Position numbers and translations under genes: made by a program
The notes under the pieces: model-generated
What the model saw: only the letters and a program-made list of their open reading frames with translations
The model's database searches: none
What the model was told of the DNA's origin: nothing
Assembly (NCBI RefSeq): GCF_003319125.1
Contig: NZ_QOHG01000001.1
Span: forward strand, 367,944 to 431,943
Length of the DNA: 64,000 nt
DNA from: Blastococcus sp. TF02A-26
GTDB taxonomy: Bacteria; Actinomycetota; Actinomycetes; Mycobacteriales; Geodermatophilaceae
Direction of reading: 5' to 3'
Shown here: one piece after another, positions 34,501 to 42,538 of the stretch
Position numbering within the stretch: the first letter of the stretch is position 1
Layout: every line of letters starts with the position of its first letter

Positions 34501-34811
34501 AGCACGACGGGTCGCTGCCGATCATCGGCGTCAACACCTTCGTCGACCCCTCCCCTCAGGAGCAGGGGACCGGAGCCCTCGAACTGGCCCGCGCCACCGA
34601 GGACGAGAAGAAGTCGCAGCTCGCCCGCCTCGAGGACTTCCACGCCCGGCACGCCGCCGAGGCCCCGGCCGCGCTCGCCCGCCTGCGCGAGGTGGCGATG
34701 GGCGGCGGCAACGTGTTCGAGGCCCTGATGGACGCCGTCCGGGTCTGCTCGCTCGGACAGATCAGCGAGGCCTTCTTCGAGGTGGGTGGCCGCTACCGCC
34801 GCAGCGTCTGA
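31578..34811 (+). CDS. icmF: Fused isobutyryl-CoA mutase/G-protein chaperone
   Basis: 1077 aa, the expected length for IcmF. N-terminal cobalamin-binding domain (1-150) with axial His25 in FDGHDAAINV; MeaB-like GTPase domain with Walker A GTGGSGKSS (199-207) and NKFERRGA; C-terminal acyl-CoA-binding mutase barrel (about 520-1077: PTTSVSMTINGPAPAILAMF, GYHIAEAGANPISQLAFTLANAF, YDEAVTTPS). It interconverts isobutyryl-CoA and butyryl-CoA (some members isovaleryl-/pivalyl-CoA) using coenzyme B12, with the built-in GTPase acting as chaperone. GTG 31578 is chosen because GGAGG is at 31568-31572 and family N-termini start shortly before HPVRFVTAASLFDGHD. Transcribed alone, with a terminator-like hairpin downstream. 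Confidence 0.93.
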   Translation: MPAPALHVPVHPVRFVTAASLFDGHDAAINVMRRLLQSQGAEVVHLGHDRGVDAVVRAALEEDVQGVAVSSYQGGHVEYFSYLRERLSAAGAGHVQVFGGGGGVIVAEEIALLRERGVRIFSPEDGARLGLPGMINELVRACDVDLAATAPSAEAVLAGDRAALARALTVLEAGRAPELAARLREAAAARTVPVLGITGTGGSGKSSLTDELLRRLRLDQGDRLRVAVLAIDPTRRRGGGALLGDRIRMNALEETVEGDRTFFRSLATRTAGAQVPEHLDDVLAAVEAAGFDLVVVETPGIGQGDAAIVPFSDVSLYVMTPEFGAASQLEKIDMLDFADVVAVNKFERRGAADARRDVARQLVRNREAFGQPWESMPVFGTSAARFNDDGVTALYQHLRALLADRGLAVGEGALPAVDVRASSALAGVVPASRARYLAEITETVRGYHRVTEEQAELARRRQHLSTAAAVLEGDAAAAARAAADGTELLHEVRELLERWPVTVEQYSGDELTYTVRGRDITVPLTTRTLSGTEVRRVALPRTRDEGELVRFLRRENLPGAFPFTAGVFPVKREGEAPARMFAGEGDAFRTNRRFRLLSEGQPATRLSTAFDSVTLYGRDPELRPDVYGKVGTSGVSIATLDDMRELYAGFDLCAPTTSVSMTINGPAPAILAMFLNTAIEQRLARFREEEGREPDAGEAEELRAWVLANVRGTVQADILKEDQGQNTCIFSTEFALRCMADIQEWFIDSRVRNFYSVSISGYHIAEAGANPISQLAFTLANAFTYVEAYLARGMAIDDFAPNLSFFFSNGMDAEYTVIGRVARRIWAVAMRDRYGAGPRAQQLKYHVQTSGRSLHAQEMDFNDIRTTLQALCAIYDNANSLHTNAYDEAVTTPSAHSVRRALAIQMIIDREWGLAANENPLQGSAIVEELTDLVEAAVLEEFDRISERGGVLGAMETGYQRGRIQDESMLYEHRKHDGSLPIIGVNTFVDPSPQEQGTGALELARATEDEKKSQLARLEDFHARHAAEAPAALARLREVAMGGGNVFEALMDAVRVCSLGQISEAFFEVGGRYRRSV

Positions 34812-34842
34812 GCCGGACCACTGCGGGTCGAGCTCGCGCTCT

Positions 34843-34882
34843 GCGGGTGCTGCAGGACCGTCGAGGCACGAGCAGCACCCGC
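34843..34882 (+). terminator. Hairpin downstream of icmF
   Basis: GCGGGTGCTGC (34843-34853) pairs with GCAGCACCCGC (34872-34882), 11 bp, loop of 18 nt. It starts 31 bp after the icmF stop and probably ends its transcript. Confidence 0.6.
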
Positions 34883-34926
34883 GGTGCCGTCGAGGGGTGC
34901 GGGGAGGGCTGCGGGAAGATGACCAC

Positions 34927-35433
34927 GTGAGCACGCCGTCGCTGCCCTTCGACCCCGTCGCGGAGGCCACCCGGCAGTGGCGCGAGCACGGCTGGGGCGA
35001 CGCCGCCGTCGGCATGGAGGCCGTCACCTCGCTGATGCGGGCGCAGGCCATCGTCCAGGCGCGGGTCGACGAGGTGCTGCGCCCGCTGCAGCTCACCTTC
35101 GCCCGCTACGAGCTGCTCATGCTCCTGTCGTTCACCCGCAGCGGTGCGCTGCCCATGGCCAAGGCCGGGGCCCGGCTCCAGGTGCACCCGGCCAGCGTCA
35201 CCAACGCGGCCAGCCGGCTGGAGGCCGCCGAGCTGGTCCGCCGCCGCCCGCACCCCGAGGACGGCCGCGGCGTCCTCGTGGAGATCACCCCCGCCGGCCG
35301 GGCGCTGGCCGCGGAGGCGACCGCCCGGATCAACGAGGTCTTCACCGCGCCCGAGCTGAGCAACGACCGGATGCGCGAGCTCGTCGACATCCTGCGCGAC
35401 CTGCGCCGCTCGGCGGGCGACTTCGGGGAGTGA
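34927..35433 (+). CDS. MarR-family transcriptional regulator
   Basis: 168 aa winged helix. Core elements are LMRAQAIVQARVDEVLRPLQLTFARYELLMLL, PMAKAGARLQVHPASVTNAASRLEAAELVRRRPHPEDGRG (recognition helix and wing), and a C-terminal dimer helix. GTG start at 34927, about 45 bp after the hairpin that follows icmF. It overlaps the downstream BtuF-like gene by GTGA, so the pair is coupled. Effector unknown. Confidence 0.88.
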   Translation: MSTPSLPFDPVAEATRQWREHGWGDAAVGMEAVTSLMRAQAIVQARVDEVLRPLQLTFARYELLMLLSFTRSGALPMAKAGARLQVHPASVTNAASRLEAAELVRRRPHPEDGRGVLVEITPAGRALAAEATARINEVFTAPELSNDRMRELVDILRDLRRSAGDFGE

Positions 35434-36206
35434 CCCTCCTCGACGACCTGGGGACGGCGGTGCCGCTGGCCGGACCGCCGCGCAGGATCGTGAGCCTCGT
35501 GCCGTCGCTGACCGAGGCGCTGGCGGTCACCGTGCCGGACCGGCTGGTCGGCGCCACCGACTGGTGCACCCACCCCGCCGGTCTCGACGTGCCACGGGTG
35601 CGGGGCACCAAGAACCCCGACCGGGCTGCGGTCGCGGCGCTGGCCCCGGACCTCGTCGTCGCCAACCGGGAGGAGAACCGGCGGCTGGACGTCGACCGGC
35701 TGCGAGCGGCCGGCATCCCGGTCTGGGTGACGGTGATCGAGTCGGTGGACGAGGCGCTCGCCTCGCTGCGCCGGCTGTTCGGCGAGGCGCTGCGGGTGGG
35801 GGAGCTGGAGTGGCTGACCGAGGCGGAAGCGGCGTGGTCCGAGCCGGCGCCGGTCGCCGAGCTGCGCGTCGCCGTCCCGATCTGGCGCGACCCGTGGATG
35901 GTCGTGGGAGCGCGCACCTTCGCCGGCGACCTGCTCACCCGCCTCGGCCTGGTCAACGCCTACGGCGCCGGCGACGAGCGGTACCCGCACACCACGCCCG
36001 AGGCGATCCGGGCAGCCGCCGACGCCGTCCTGCTGCCCGACGAGCCCTACCGGTTCACCGCCGACGACGGCCCCGAGGTGTTCGAGGGCCTGCCCACCGC
36101 GCTCGTCCCCGGCCGCGACCTCACCTGGTACGGCCCGTCACTGGCCGGCGCGCACGCCCGTCTCATCTCCGCGATCGACTCACTCCGAGGCGGCGGCCCG
36201 CGGTAG
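35430..36206 (+). CDS. BtuF-like helical-backbone metal-receptor protein without signal peptide
   Basis: 258 aa class-III periplasmic-binding fold. IVSLVPSLTEALAVTVPDRLVGATDWCTHP at the N-terminus, VRGTKNPDRAAVAALAPDLVVANREENRR and the long backbone helix are typical of cobalamin/siderophore-binding proteins. There is no signal peptide or lipobox: the protein begins VTLLDDLGTAVPLAGPPRRIVSLVPS directly, so it is probably cytoplasmic. No ABC permease or ATPase is adjacent. It lies two genes downstream of the B12-dependent IcmF, so a cobalamin link is tempting but unproven. Its last 27 bp overlap the convergent IclR gene. Confidence 0.75.
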   Translation: MTLLDDLGTAVPLAGPPRRIVSLVPSLTEALAVTVPDRLVGATDWCTHPAGLDVPRVRGTKNPDRAAVAALAPDLVVANREENRRLDVDRLRAAGIPVWVTVIESVDEALASLRRLFGEALRVGELEWLTEAEAAWSEPAPVAELRVAVPIWRDPWMVVGARTFAGDLLTRLGLVNAYGAGDERYPHTTPEAIRAAADAVLLPDEPYRFTADDGPEVFEGLPTALVPGRDLTWYGPSLAGAHARLISAIDSLRGGGPR

Positions 36207-36998
36207 CTCGGCGTGCGGGCGGGACTGCCAGCGCGCCCAGTCGGCGCTCACCTCGCCGGCCGCGCGCATCAGCAGCGGCAGGTGGTCGGCCAGCAGCCGC
36301 TCGGTCGAGGTCTCGGCCGCGTGCACCGTCACGTTCATCGCCGCCCGCACCGCGCCGGCGCCGTCCCGCACCGGGACCGCGACCGACCGCACACCCGGCG
36401 CCAGCTCCTCGTCGGCCAGTGCCCAGCCCCGCGCCCGGACCTCGGTCAGCTCCGCGTCGAGCTCGGTCCGGGAGCGCTGGGCGTACGCGGGCAGGCCGGC
36501 CCGGCTCGGGGTGGCGAGGGCGGCGTCCAACCCATCGGCGGGCAGCGCGGCGAGCAGGACCTTCCCCTGGGAGGTCTGCGCGGCGGGGAAGCGGGTGCCG
36601 ATCTCCACGCGGAGGGTGATGAGCTTCGGCACGGCGACCCGGGCGACGTAGACGATGTCGGATCCGTCGAGCTGCGCCATCGACGACGACTCCCCGGTCT
36701 GCCCGACGAGGTCCTCCAGGTGCGGCCGGGCGACGTCCCACAACCCGAGCGACCCCACGTAGGCCGTGCCCAGGTCGAGGACCCGGGGCGTGAGCTCGAA
36801 GCCCGCCGTCCCGGACCGCACGTACCCGAGCTCGGTCAGGGTGAGCAGCAGCCGCCGGGCCGTGGGCCGGGCCAGGCCGGCGGCCGCCGCCACCTCCGAC
36901 AGGGACATCGCGCGGTGGGCCGGCCCGAAGCAGGCCAGGACGTCGAGGCCGCGCGCCAGCGCCTCGACGAAGTCCGGTCCCTCACCGCGTCCGGCCAT
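36180..36998 (-). CDS. IclR-family transcriptional regulator
   Basis: 272 aa. N-terminal winged helix (about 10-75: FVEALARGLDVLACFG, SLSEVAAAAGLARPTARRLLLTLTELGYV) and C-terminal ligand-binding domain (about 90-260: SSMAQLDGSDIVYVARV, LTLRVEIGTRFPAAQTSQGKVLLAALP). It closely follows the PcaR/PobR/PcaU pattern of aromatic-catabolism regulators. On the same strand as the downstream amidohydrolase operon start region and probably controls the 37-42.5 kb cluster. Its 3' end overlaps the BtuF-like gene on the other strand by 27 bp. Confidence 0.9.
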   Translation of the reverse strand: MAGRGEGPDFVEALARGLDVLACFGPAHRAMSLSEVAAAAGLARPTARRLLLTLTELGYVRSGTAGFELTPRVLDLGTAYVGSLGLWDVARPHLEDLVGQTGESSSMAQLDGSDIVYVARVAVPKLITLRVEIGTRFPAAQTSQGKVLLAALPADGLDAALATPSRAGLPAYAQRSRTELDAELTEVRARGWALADEELAPGVRSVAVPVRDGAGAVRAAMNVTVHAAETSTERLLADHLPLLMRAAGEVSADWARWQSRPHAELPRAAASE

Positions 36999-37011
36999 CA
37001 GCGGCCGCCGT

Positions 37012-38484
37012 TCATCGACCCAGCACCCGGTCCTCGCCGCCGGCGCGCTTGGACTCGTCCTTGAAGTCGCTGTACCGGTAGGGGTTCTCGAGGATCTCGG
37101 CCTCGGCCTCGGGCATCTCCGGGAACATCCCGCCCTGCCACTCCGCCTCGCCGATCTCGCCCTGCAGGTAGCTGATCGTGTCCTCGAGCTCGCGGCGCAC
37201 CGCGGCGAGGTCGACGCCGACCAGCTTCCCCTCGGACTTCACGATCCGGCCGTCGACCAGCACGGTGTGCACGTCGCCGCGCTGGGCCTGGAACGCCACG
37301 TGGCCGAAGGGGTTGAGCAGCGGGAAGGAGACCGGCGACGCGTCGTTCTTGATGAGGACGACGTCGGCCTCGTGCCCCACCTCGAGCCGGCCCAGGTCAC
37401 CGGAGCGGCCGATCGTGTGCGCCCCGCCGCGGGTGCACCACTGGACGACGTCGCGGGCGCGCAGCCGCAGATGGGTGATGGTCTCGCCCTTGAGGTGGGC
37501 GTCCATGTGCTCGCTCATCCGGTCGGCGTTCAGCGTCGCCCGCATCGCGGAGAACATGTCGCCGCTCCACCAGACGCTGGTGTCCATCGACAGCGACACC
37601 GGGATTCCGTAGGTGAGCACCTGCTCGGTCGGGGCGTGCCCCTGACCGGCGCTGCACTCGGACTCGGTGGCGACGGAGATCGAGCCGCCGGTGGCCGCGA
37701 TGCGTTGGTAGCTGTCCCGGGTCAGCGTGGAGGCGTGCACGTACGTCGTCTCCGGCGTCATGAAGCCGCCGTCGTACATCTGCTGGATGCCGGTGTCGTT
37801 GGTCGCGCCCCACACGCCGGCGTGCGTGGTGACCGGGAGGCCGAGCTCGCGGGCCACCTCGAACGCGGCCTTCTCCGGGAACGCCGGATCGCCGGTGACG
37901 TCGAAGGCGATCTGCACGCCCATCATGTCGTCGCGCTCGTCGCGCAGCCGCTCCAGGAACGAACGGACGGCGGGGTCGGCGGTCCACTCCCACGGCCCGG
38001 CCTGGATGTTGCCGTAGGCGAAGACGAACCGGCCCGGGGTGGAGCGCAGCGCGTCCAGCGCCGCCTCGGCGTGCTCGACGCTCTGCAGGTTGTGCGACCA
38101 GTCGACCGTCGTCGTCACGCCGGCGTCGAGCGACTCGATCGCGGCGAGCCGGTTGCCGGCGGCGATGTCCTGCGGGCGGAACTTCTTGCCGTGCTCGAGG
38201 TAGTACCAGACGAAGTACTGGGTGAGCGTCCAGTCGGCGCCGTAGCCGCGCATCGCGGTCTGCCACATGTGCCGGTGGGTGTCGATCATGCCGGGCATCA
38301 CGATGCCGCCGGACGCGTCGATCTCCTGGGTGCCCTCCGGGACGTCGAGGGCGGTCCCGACGGCGGCGATCCGCCCGTCGACCACCAGGACGTCGGCGCC
38401 GACCAGCACGCTGCCGGCGTCGTCCATGGGCAGGACGGTGCCGCCGCGCAGGACGATCGGCCGGGCGGGATCGGTGCTGGTCAT
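37012..38484 (-). CDS. Amidohydrolase (AtzA/TrzA-like deaminase or chlorohydrolase family)
   Basis: 490 aa metal-dependent hydrolase. The dihydroorotase-like metal motif is GMIDTHRHMWQTAMRG (His-x-His), with TTTVDWSHNLQS, THAGVWGATND, VHASTLTRDS and LSMDTSVWWSGDMFSAMR providing further metal and substrate residues; GRLEVGHEADVVLI is the family's closing beta-sandwich. ATG 38484 has AGGAGGAG just upstream. Substrates in this family range from triazines to guanine, cytosine and methylthioadenosine derivatives; I cannot choose. Divergent from the CoA-transferase operon and just upstream of the IclR gene on the same strand (13-bp gap). Confidence 0.8.
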   Translation of the reverse strand: MTSTDPARPIVLRGGTVLPMDDAGSVLVGADVLVVDGRIAAVGTALDVPEGTQEIDASGGIVMPGMIDTHRHMWQTAMRGYGADWTLTQYFVWYYLEHGKKFRPQDIAAGNRLAAIESLDAGVTTTVDWSHNLQSVEHAEAALDALRSTPGRFVFAYGNIQAGPWEWTADPAVRSFLERLRDERDDMMGVQIAFDVTGDPAFPEKAAFEVARELGLPVTTHAGVWGATNDTGIQQMYDGGFMTPETTYVHASTLTRDSYQRIAATGGSISVATESECSAGQGHAPTEQVLTYGIPVSLSMDTSVWWSGDMFSAMRATLNADRMSEHMDAHLKGETITHLRLRARDVVQWCTRGGAHTIGRSGDLGRLEVGHEADVVLIKNDASPVSFPLLNPFGHVAFQAQRGDVHTVLVDGRIVKSEGKLVGVDLAAVRRELEDTISYLQGEIGEAEWQGGMFPEMPEAEAEILENPYRYSDFKDESKRAGGEDRVLGR

Positions 38485-38524
38485 GAGGCTCCTCCTCGAT
38501 GGGCGACGACAACGTCGGACGCTC

Positions 38525-38663
38525 GTCCGCTCAACGGACACAGCGCCGGGTGCGGTCACCTTGGCCGTGAGGCGGGCCACATGTCAAGGCGAAACCGGGC
38601 ACGACGCGGCTGCGGTTGACAGGCTCACCAGGCCCCATCGAGACTACAACGGACGGGTGTCCG
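38525..38663. promoter_or_regulatory. Divergent promoter region with CGGAC/GTCCG palindromes
   Basis: Plus-strand -35 TTGACA at 38616-38621 faces the CoA-transferase gene; minus-strand TTGACA at 38587-38582 faces the amidohydrolase. The matching -10 elements are weak. Palindromes GTCCG-N5-CGGAC (38525-38539) and CGGAC-N4-GTCCG (38650-38663) sit at the outer sides, each just downstream of one promoter, and are good candidates for IclR binding. Confidence 0.5.
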
Positions 38664-38703
38664 CCTGACGGCGGTCGAGGACGGCGGAGGGACACGCACG
38701 CAC

Positions 38704-39870
38704 ATGACTCCCCACGGGACCGGGCCGCTGTCCGGGCTGCTGGTGGCCGACTTCTCCCGCATCCTCGCCGGTCCCTACGCCACGATGCTGCTCGCCGACC
38801 TGGGCGCCGAGGTGGTCAAGGTCGAGGGCCCCGGTGGCGACGACACCCGCACCTGGGCGCCTCCCGTGCGCGAGGGCGTGAGCACCTACTACCTGGGCGT
38901 CAACCGCAACAAGCGGTCGGTGGCCCTGGACCTCAAGGACGCCGACGACGTGGCCGCCGCCCGCGAGCTGGCCCGCCGCGCCGACGTCGTCGTGGAGAAC
39001 TTCAAGCCCGGCGGCCTCGTCCGCTTCGGCCTGGACTACGACACGGTCGCCGCCACCAACCCCGCCGTCGTCTACGCCTCGATCAGCGGCTTCGGCAGCG
39101 GCCCCGGCGGGCGGGCGCTGCCCGGCTACGACCTCATCGTGCAGGCGATCTCCGGGCTGATGAGCCTGACCGGCGACCCGGGCGGCGACCCGTACCGCGC
39201 CGGCGTCGCGGTGTTCGACGTGATGGCCGGGCTGCACGCCACGATCGGCGTCCTGTCGGCGCTGAACCTTCGGCACGAGACCGGCCGCGGGCAGCACGTC
39301 GAGGTCAACCTGCTGTCCTCGGCGATGTCGGGCCTGGTGAACCAGACCAGCGCCTTCGTCGCCGGCGGCGTCGTCCCGTTCCGGATGGGCAACAGCCACC
39401 CGAGCCTGTTCCCCTACGAGCCGCTGCCGTGCTCGGACGGCGAGCTGATCATCACCGCCGGCAACGACGGACAGTTCCGCAAGCTGTGCGAGGTGCTCGG
39501 GCTGCCGGAGCTCGTCGAGGACCCGCGCTTCCGCCGCAACGAGGACCGCACCGCCAACCGCGACGAGCTGCGTCCGCTGCTGGTCGAGCGGCTGCGCACC
39601 CGCACCAAGATGGAGTGGTTCCGCGACATCATCGGCGCGGGCGTGCCGTGCGGGCCGATCAACACGATCGACCAGGGCGTCGCCTTCGCCGAGGAGGTCG
39701 GCCTGGACCCGGTGGTGACCGTGGGGGAGGGGGCGGCGGCCGTGCCCTCGATCCGCAACCCGATCCGCTTCTCCGACACCGCCGCCTCCTACCGGCTGCC
39801 CCCACCCCGGGTGGACGAGCACGGCGAGGAGATCCGCCGCTGGCTGGCGACCCCGCAGGAGGAGTCGTGA
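38704..39870 (+). CDS. CaiB/BaiF-family CoA-transferase (class III)
   Basis: 388 aa. Features are GLLVADFSRILAGPYATMLLADLGAEVVKVE, YLGVNRNKRSVALDLK, VENFKPGGLVRFGLDYD, and the SGFGSGPGGRALPGYDLIVQA region containing the catalytic aspartate. It moves CoA between carboxylic acids, usually from succinyl-CoA or an acyl-CoA. Start ATG 38704. Translationally coupled (GTGA) to a citryl-CoA-lyase-like gene, so the CoA ester it makes is probably cleaved by that partner. Confidence 0.9.
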   Translation: MTPHGTGPLSGLLVADFSRILAGPYATMLLADLGAEVVKVEGPGGDDTRTWAPPVREGVSTYYLGVNRNKRSVALDLKDADDVAAARELARRADVVVENFKPGGLVRFGLDYDTVAATNPAVVYASISGFGSGPGGRALPGYDLIVQAISGLMSLTGDPGGDPYRAGVAVFDVMAGLHATIGVLSALNLRHETGRGQHVEVNLLSSAMSGLVNQTSAFVAGGVVPFRMGNSHPSLFPYEPLPCSDGELIITAGNDGQFRKLCEVLGLPELVEDPRFRRNEDRTANRDELRPLLVERLRTRTKMEWFRDIIGAGVPCGPINTIDQGVAFAEEVGLDPVVTVGEGAAAVPSIRNPIRFSDTAASYRLPPPRVDEHGEEIRRWLATPQEES

Positions 39871-40679
39871 CGACCCCCGAGTACCCCACCGCCCTGGGCG
39901 CCTCGACCCGCGAGTCGATCACCCTGCTCGGCTCCGACCTCGCCCGCGACGTGATGGGCACGGTCGGCTTCGGCGAGCTGGCGTTCTGGCTGGCCACCCA
40001 GCGCCGTCCCTCGCCCGGCGAGACCCGGGTGTTCGAGGCCGTCATGGCCGCGCTGGCCGACCACGGGTTCACGCCGACGGCGATCGTCACGCGGCTGACC
40101 TACCTCTCGGCGCCGGACTCGGTGCAGGGCGCGCTCGCCGCGGGCCTGCTGGGCGGGGGCTCGCGCTTCCTGGGCGTCACCGAGGACTGCGGCCGCTTCC
40201 TGCACGACGTCCTCGCCGCGAGGCCGGAGCTCCCGACCGACGATGCCGGCTGGGACGCCCTCGCCCTGGAGACCGTCCGCGCGCAGCGGGAGGCGAAGCG
40301 GTTCGTGCCCGGGCTGGGCCACCACGTGCACAAGGACGGCGACCCGCGCACCCCGCGGCTGTTCGAGATCGCCGCCGAGGAGGGGCTGGTCGGGCCGCAC
40401 CTCGCGCTGTTCGCCGCCATCGGCCGGGTGCACCCCCAGGTGCTCGGGAAGACGCTGCCGCTCAACGGCGCCGGCGTCTGCGGCGCTGCCCTGGCCGACC
40501 TCGGGCTCCCGCTGGAGCTGCTCCGCGGCTTCGCCCTGCTGGCGCGGACGGCGGGGCTGATCGGGCAGCTCGCCGAGGAGCTGCGGCACCCGGTGGCCAA
40601 CGACGTGTTCCTCTCCGTCGACCTCAACAACCGCTCGATGGCGCCGGACCCCTACGTCCCCGAGTCCCTGGAGGGCTGA
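39867..40679 (+). CDS. Citrate-synthase-like C-C lyase (citryl-CoA lyase type)
   Basis: 270 aa, shorter than citrate synthase (about 370-430 aa) and matching the short citryl-CoA-lyase-like group. The signature FVPGLGHHVHKDGDPRTPRLFEIA corresponds to citrate synthase GFGHRVYK...DPR, and PLNGAGVCGAALADLGLP and RTAGLIGQLAEEL match its C-terminal active-site region. Next to a class III CoA-transferase, it would cleave the CoA thioester of a tertiary-hydroxy acid (citryl-, citramalyl- or similar) into an acyl-CoA and a keto acid. The exact substrate is unresolved. Confidence 0.75.
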   Translation: MTTPEYPTALGASTRESITLLGSDLARDVMGTVGFGELAFWLATQRRPSPGETRVFEAVMAALADHGFTPTAIVTRLTYLSAPDSVQGALAAGLLGGGSRFLGVTEDCGRFLHDVLAARPELPTDDAGWDALALETVRAQREAKRFVPGLGHHVHKDGDPRTPRLFEIAAEEGLVGPHLALFAAIGRVHPQVLGKTLPLNGAGVCGAALADLGLPLELLRGFALLARTAGLIGQLAEELRHPVANDVFLSVDLNNRSMAPDPYVPESLEG

Positions 40680-40682
40680 GCC

Positions 40683-41654
40683 GTGCGCGCCGCCGTCCTC
40701 ACCTCGCCGGGCTCGACCCCGGACTGGGCCGAGCACCCCGACCCGCGGCCGGAGCCGGGCAGCACGCTGGTGCGCGTCACCGCGGCGGCGATCGTCCCGC
40801 TCGACCTGCTCTGCGCCTCCGGGACCTCCTACTTCGGTGCGCCGTCCTGCCCGTACGTGCCCGGCACCCAGGGCGTCGGCGTGGTCGAGGAGTCCGCGGC
40901 GTTCGCCCCCGGCACCCGGGTGTTCTTCGAGACCGCCGCCGGCCGGGCCCCGGGTGACGGCAGCCTGGCCGAGCGCTGCGTGACGGCCGACGAGATGGTC
41001 GTGCCGATCGAGGCCGAGGTGGACGACGCCGCGGCCGCCGCGCTGGGCATGTCCGCCGTCGCGGCGTGGATGGCGCTGACCGTCCGCGGCCGGTTCCGTG
41101 CCGGCGAGCGGGTGGTCGTGCTCGGCGCCGGGGGTGCGGTGGGCCAGGTCGCGGTGGGCGCGGCGCGGCTGCTGGGCGCCGGGCGCGTGGTCGCCGTCGG
41201 CCGCTCGGACGAGGCGCAGGAGCGCGCCGGGCGGGCCGGGGCCGACGAGGTGGTCCGGCTGACGGACGACGCCGCGGTGCTCGCCGACGCGCTGACCGGG
41301 GCGCTGGGCGGTCCGGCCGATGTGGTCGTCGACCCGGTGTGCGGGACCGCGGCCACCGCCGCCGCGCGGGTGCTGGCGCCCGGCGGCCGGCTGGTCAACC
41401 TCGGCAGCGCCTCCGGCGACACCGCCGAGTTCTCCTCCGCGGTGCTGCGCAGCCGCTCGGCGGAGATCCTCGGCTACACGAACGTGACGCTGACGCCCGA
41501 CGAGCGACGGAGCGCCCTCGGGGCCGTGTTCGGCCACGCTGCCGAGGGTGCGCTCGCCGTGGACGCCGAGCAGCTGCCGATGTCCGACGTCGCCACCGCC
41601 TGGCAGCGTCAGGCGACGGGGCAGGCGTCCCGCAGACAGGTTCTGATCCCGTGA
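40683..41654 (+). CDS. Quinone oxidoreductase-like MDR protein
   Basis: 323 aa medium-chain dehydrogenase/reductase. N-terminal GroES-like domain (MRAAVLTSPGSTPDW, then PGTQGVGVVEE) and NADPH-binding Rossmann domain (VVVLGAGGAVGQVAVGAARLLGA). The catalytic zinc ligands of alcohol dehydrogenases are absent, as in zeta-crystallin-type quinone/enone reductases. GTG start at 40683 just after the lyase stop. It could reduce a quinone or maleylacetate-like enone generated by the neighbouring dioxygenase route. Confidence 0.8.
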   Translation: MRAAVLTSPGSTPDWAEHPDPRPEPGSTLVRVTAAAIVPLDLLCASGTSYFGAPSCPYVPGTQGVGVVEESAAFAPGTRVFFETAAGRAPGDGSLAERCVTADEMVVPIEAEVDDAAAAALGMSAVAAWMALTVRGRFRAGERVVVLGAGGAVGQVAVGAARLLGAGRVVAVGRSDEAQERAGRAGADEVVRLTDDAAVLADALTGALGGPADVVVDPVCGTAATAAARVLAPGGRLVNLGSASGDTAEFSSAVLRSRSAEILGYTNVTLTPDERRSALGAVFGHAAEGALAVDAEQLPMSDVATAWQRQATGQASRRQVLIP

Positions 41655-41674
41655 CCGAAGCAGCTGGAGGAGCG

Positions 41675-42538
41675 ATGGAGCTCGTCACCGAGGACAACAT
41701 CACCGACCTGGCCGTGCAGCGGTGGCAGACCGCGCACGACCCGCGGACGGCCGAGCTCATGACCGCGCTGGTGCGGCACCTGCACGCGTTCGCCCGCGAG
41801 GTCCGGCTGACCGAGGCCGAGTGGATCACCGCGATCCAGTGGCTCAACCGCACCGGGCAGATCAGCAACGAGAAGCGGGAGGAGTTCATCCTCGCCTCCG
41901 ACGTGCTCGGCCTGTCGATGCTCGTCGTCCAGATGAACCACCGGCTCGACCCGGCCGCGACGCCGGCGACGGTGCTCGGGCCGTTCCACATCCCCGGCTC
42001 CCCGGAGCTCGGCTACGGCGGCGACATGTCCGACGGGCTGGCCGGCGTCCCGCTGTACGTGCACGGGCAGATCCGCGACCTGTCCGGTGCGCCGGTGCCG
42101 GACGCGCGCTTCGACGTCTGGCAGGCCGACGACGAGGGGCTGTACGAGTCGCAGCACCCGGAGATCGACGAGGCCCGCCTGCGCGGGATCTACCGCAGCC
42201 GTGGGGACGGCACCTACTGCGTGCGGACGATCGCGCCGAAGGGCTACACGATCCCGATGGACGGCCCGGTCGGGGAGATCATGTCCCGGACCGACATCAG
42301 CCACTTCCGGCCGGCGCACGTGCACTTCAAGTTCGACGTCCCGGGCTACGAGCCGTTGATCACCCACCTGTTCCAGGAGGGCGCGGAGTACCTCGACAGC
42401 GACGTCGTCTTCGGGACCAAGCAGGAGCTCGTCGTCCGCTTCGACGCCCGCGAGCCGGGGGAGACGCCGGACGGCGGCATCAGCGACGTCCCGTGGGTCG
42501 AGGCGCGCTACGACTTCGTCCTCCAGCCGCAGGTCTGA
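41675..42538 (+). CDS. Intradiol ring-cleavage dioxygenase (hydroxyquinol/catechol 1,2-dioxygenase)
   Basis: 287 aa. N-terminal helical dimerisation domain (about 1-95: ELMTALVRHLHAFAREVRLTEAEWITAIQWL) and catalytic beta-sandwich. Fe(III) ligands expected of the family are visible: Tyr in GIYRSRGDG, Tyr in KGYTIPMDG, and two His in RPAHVHFKF. The pattern fits hydroxyquinol 1,2-dioxygenases slightly better than catechol ones. Start: ATG 41675 fits family N-termini with GGAGGAG just upstream at tight spacing; an in-frame GTG at 41651 overlapping the previous stop is the alternative. No maleylacetate reductase is present here. Confidence 0.85.
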   Translation: MELVTEDNITDLAVQRWQTAHDPRTAELMTALVRHLHAFAREVRLTEAEWITAIQWLNRTGQISNEKREEFILASDVLGLSMLVVQMNHRLDPAATPATVLGPFHIPGSPELGYGGDMSDGLAGVPLYVHGQIRDLSGAPVPDARFDVWQADDEGLYESQHPEIDEARLRGIYRSRGDGTYCVRTIAPKGYTIPMDGPVGEIMSRTDISHFRPAHVHFKFDVPGYEPLITHLFQEGAEYLDSDVVFGTKQELVVRFDAREPGETPDGGISDVPWVEARYDFVLQPQV

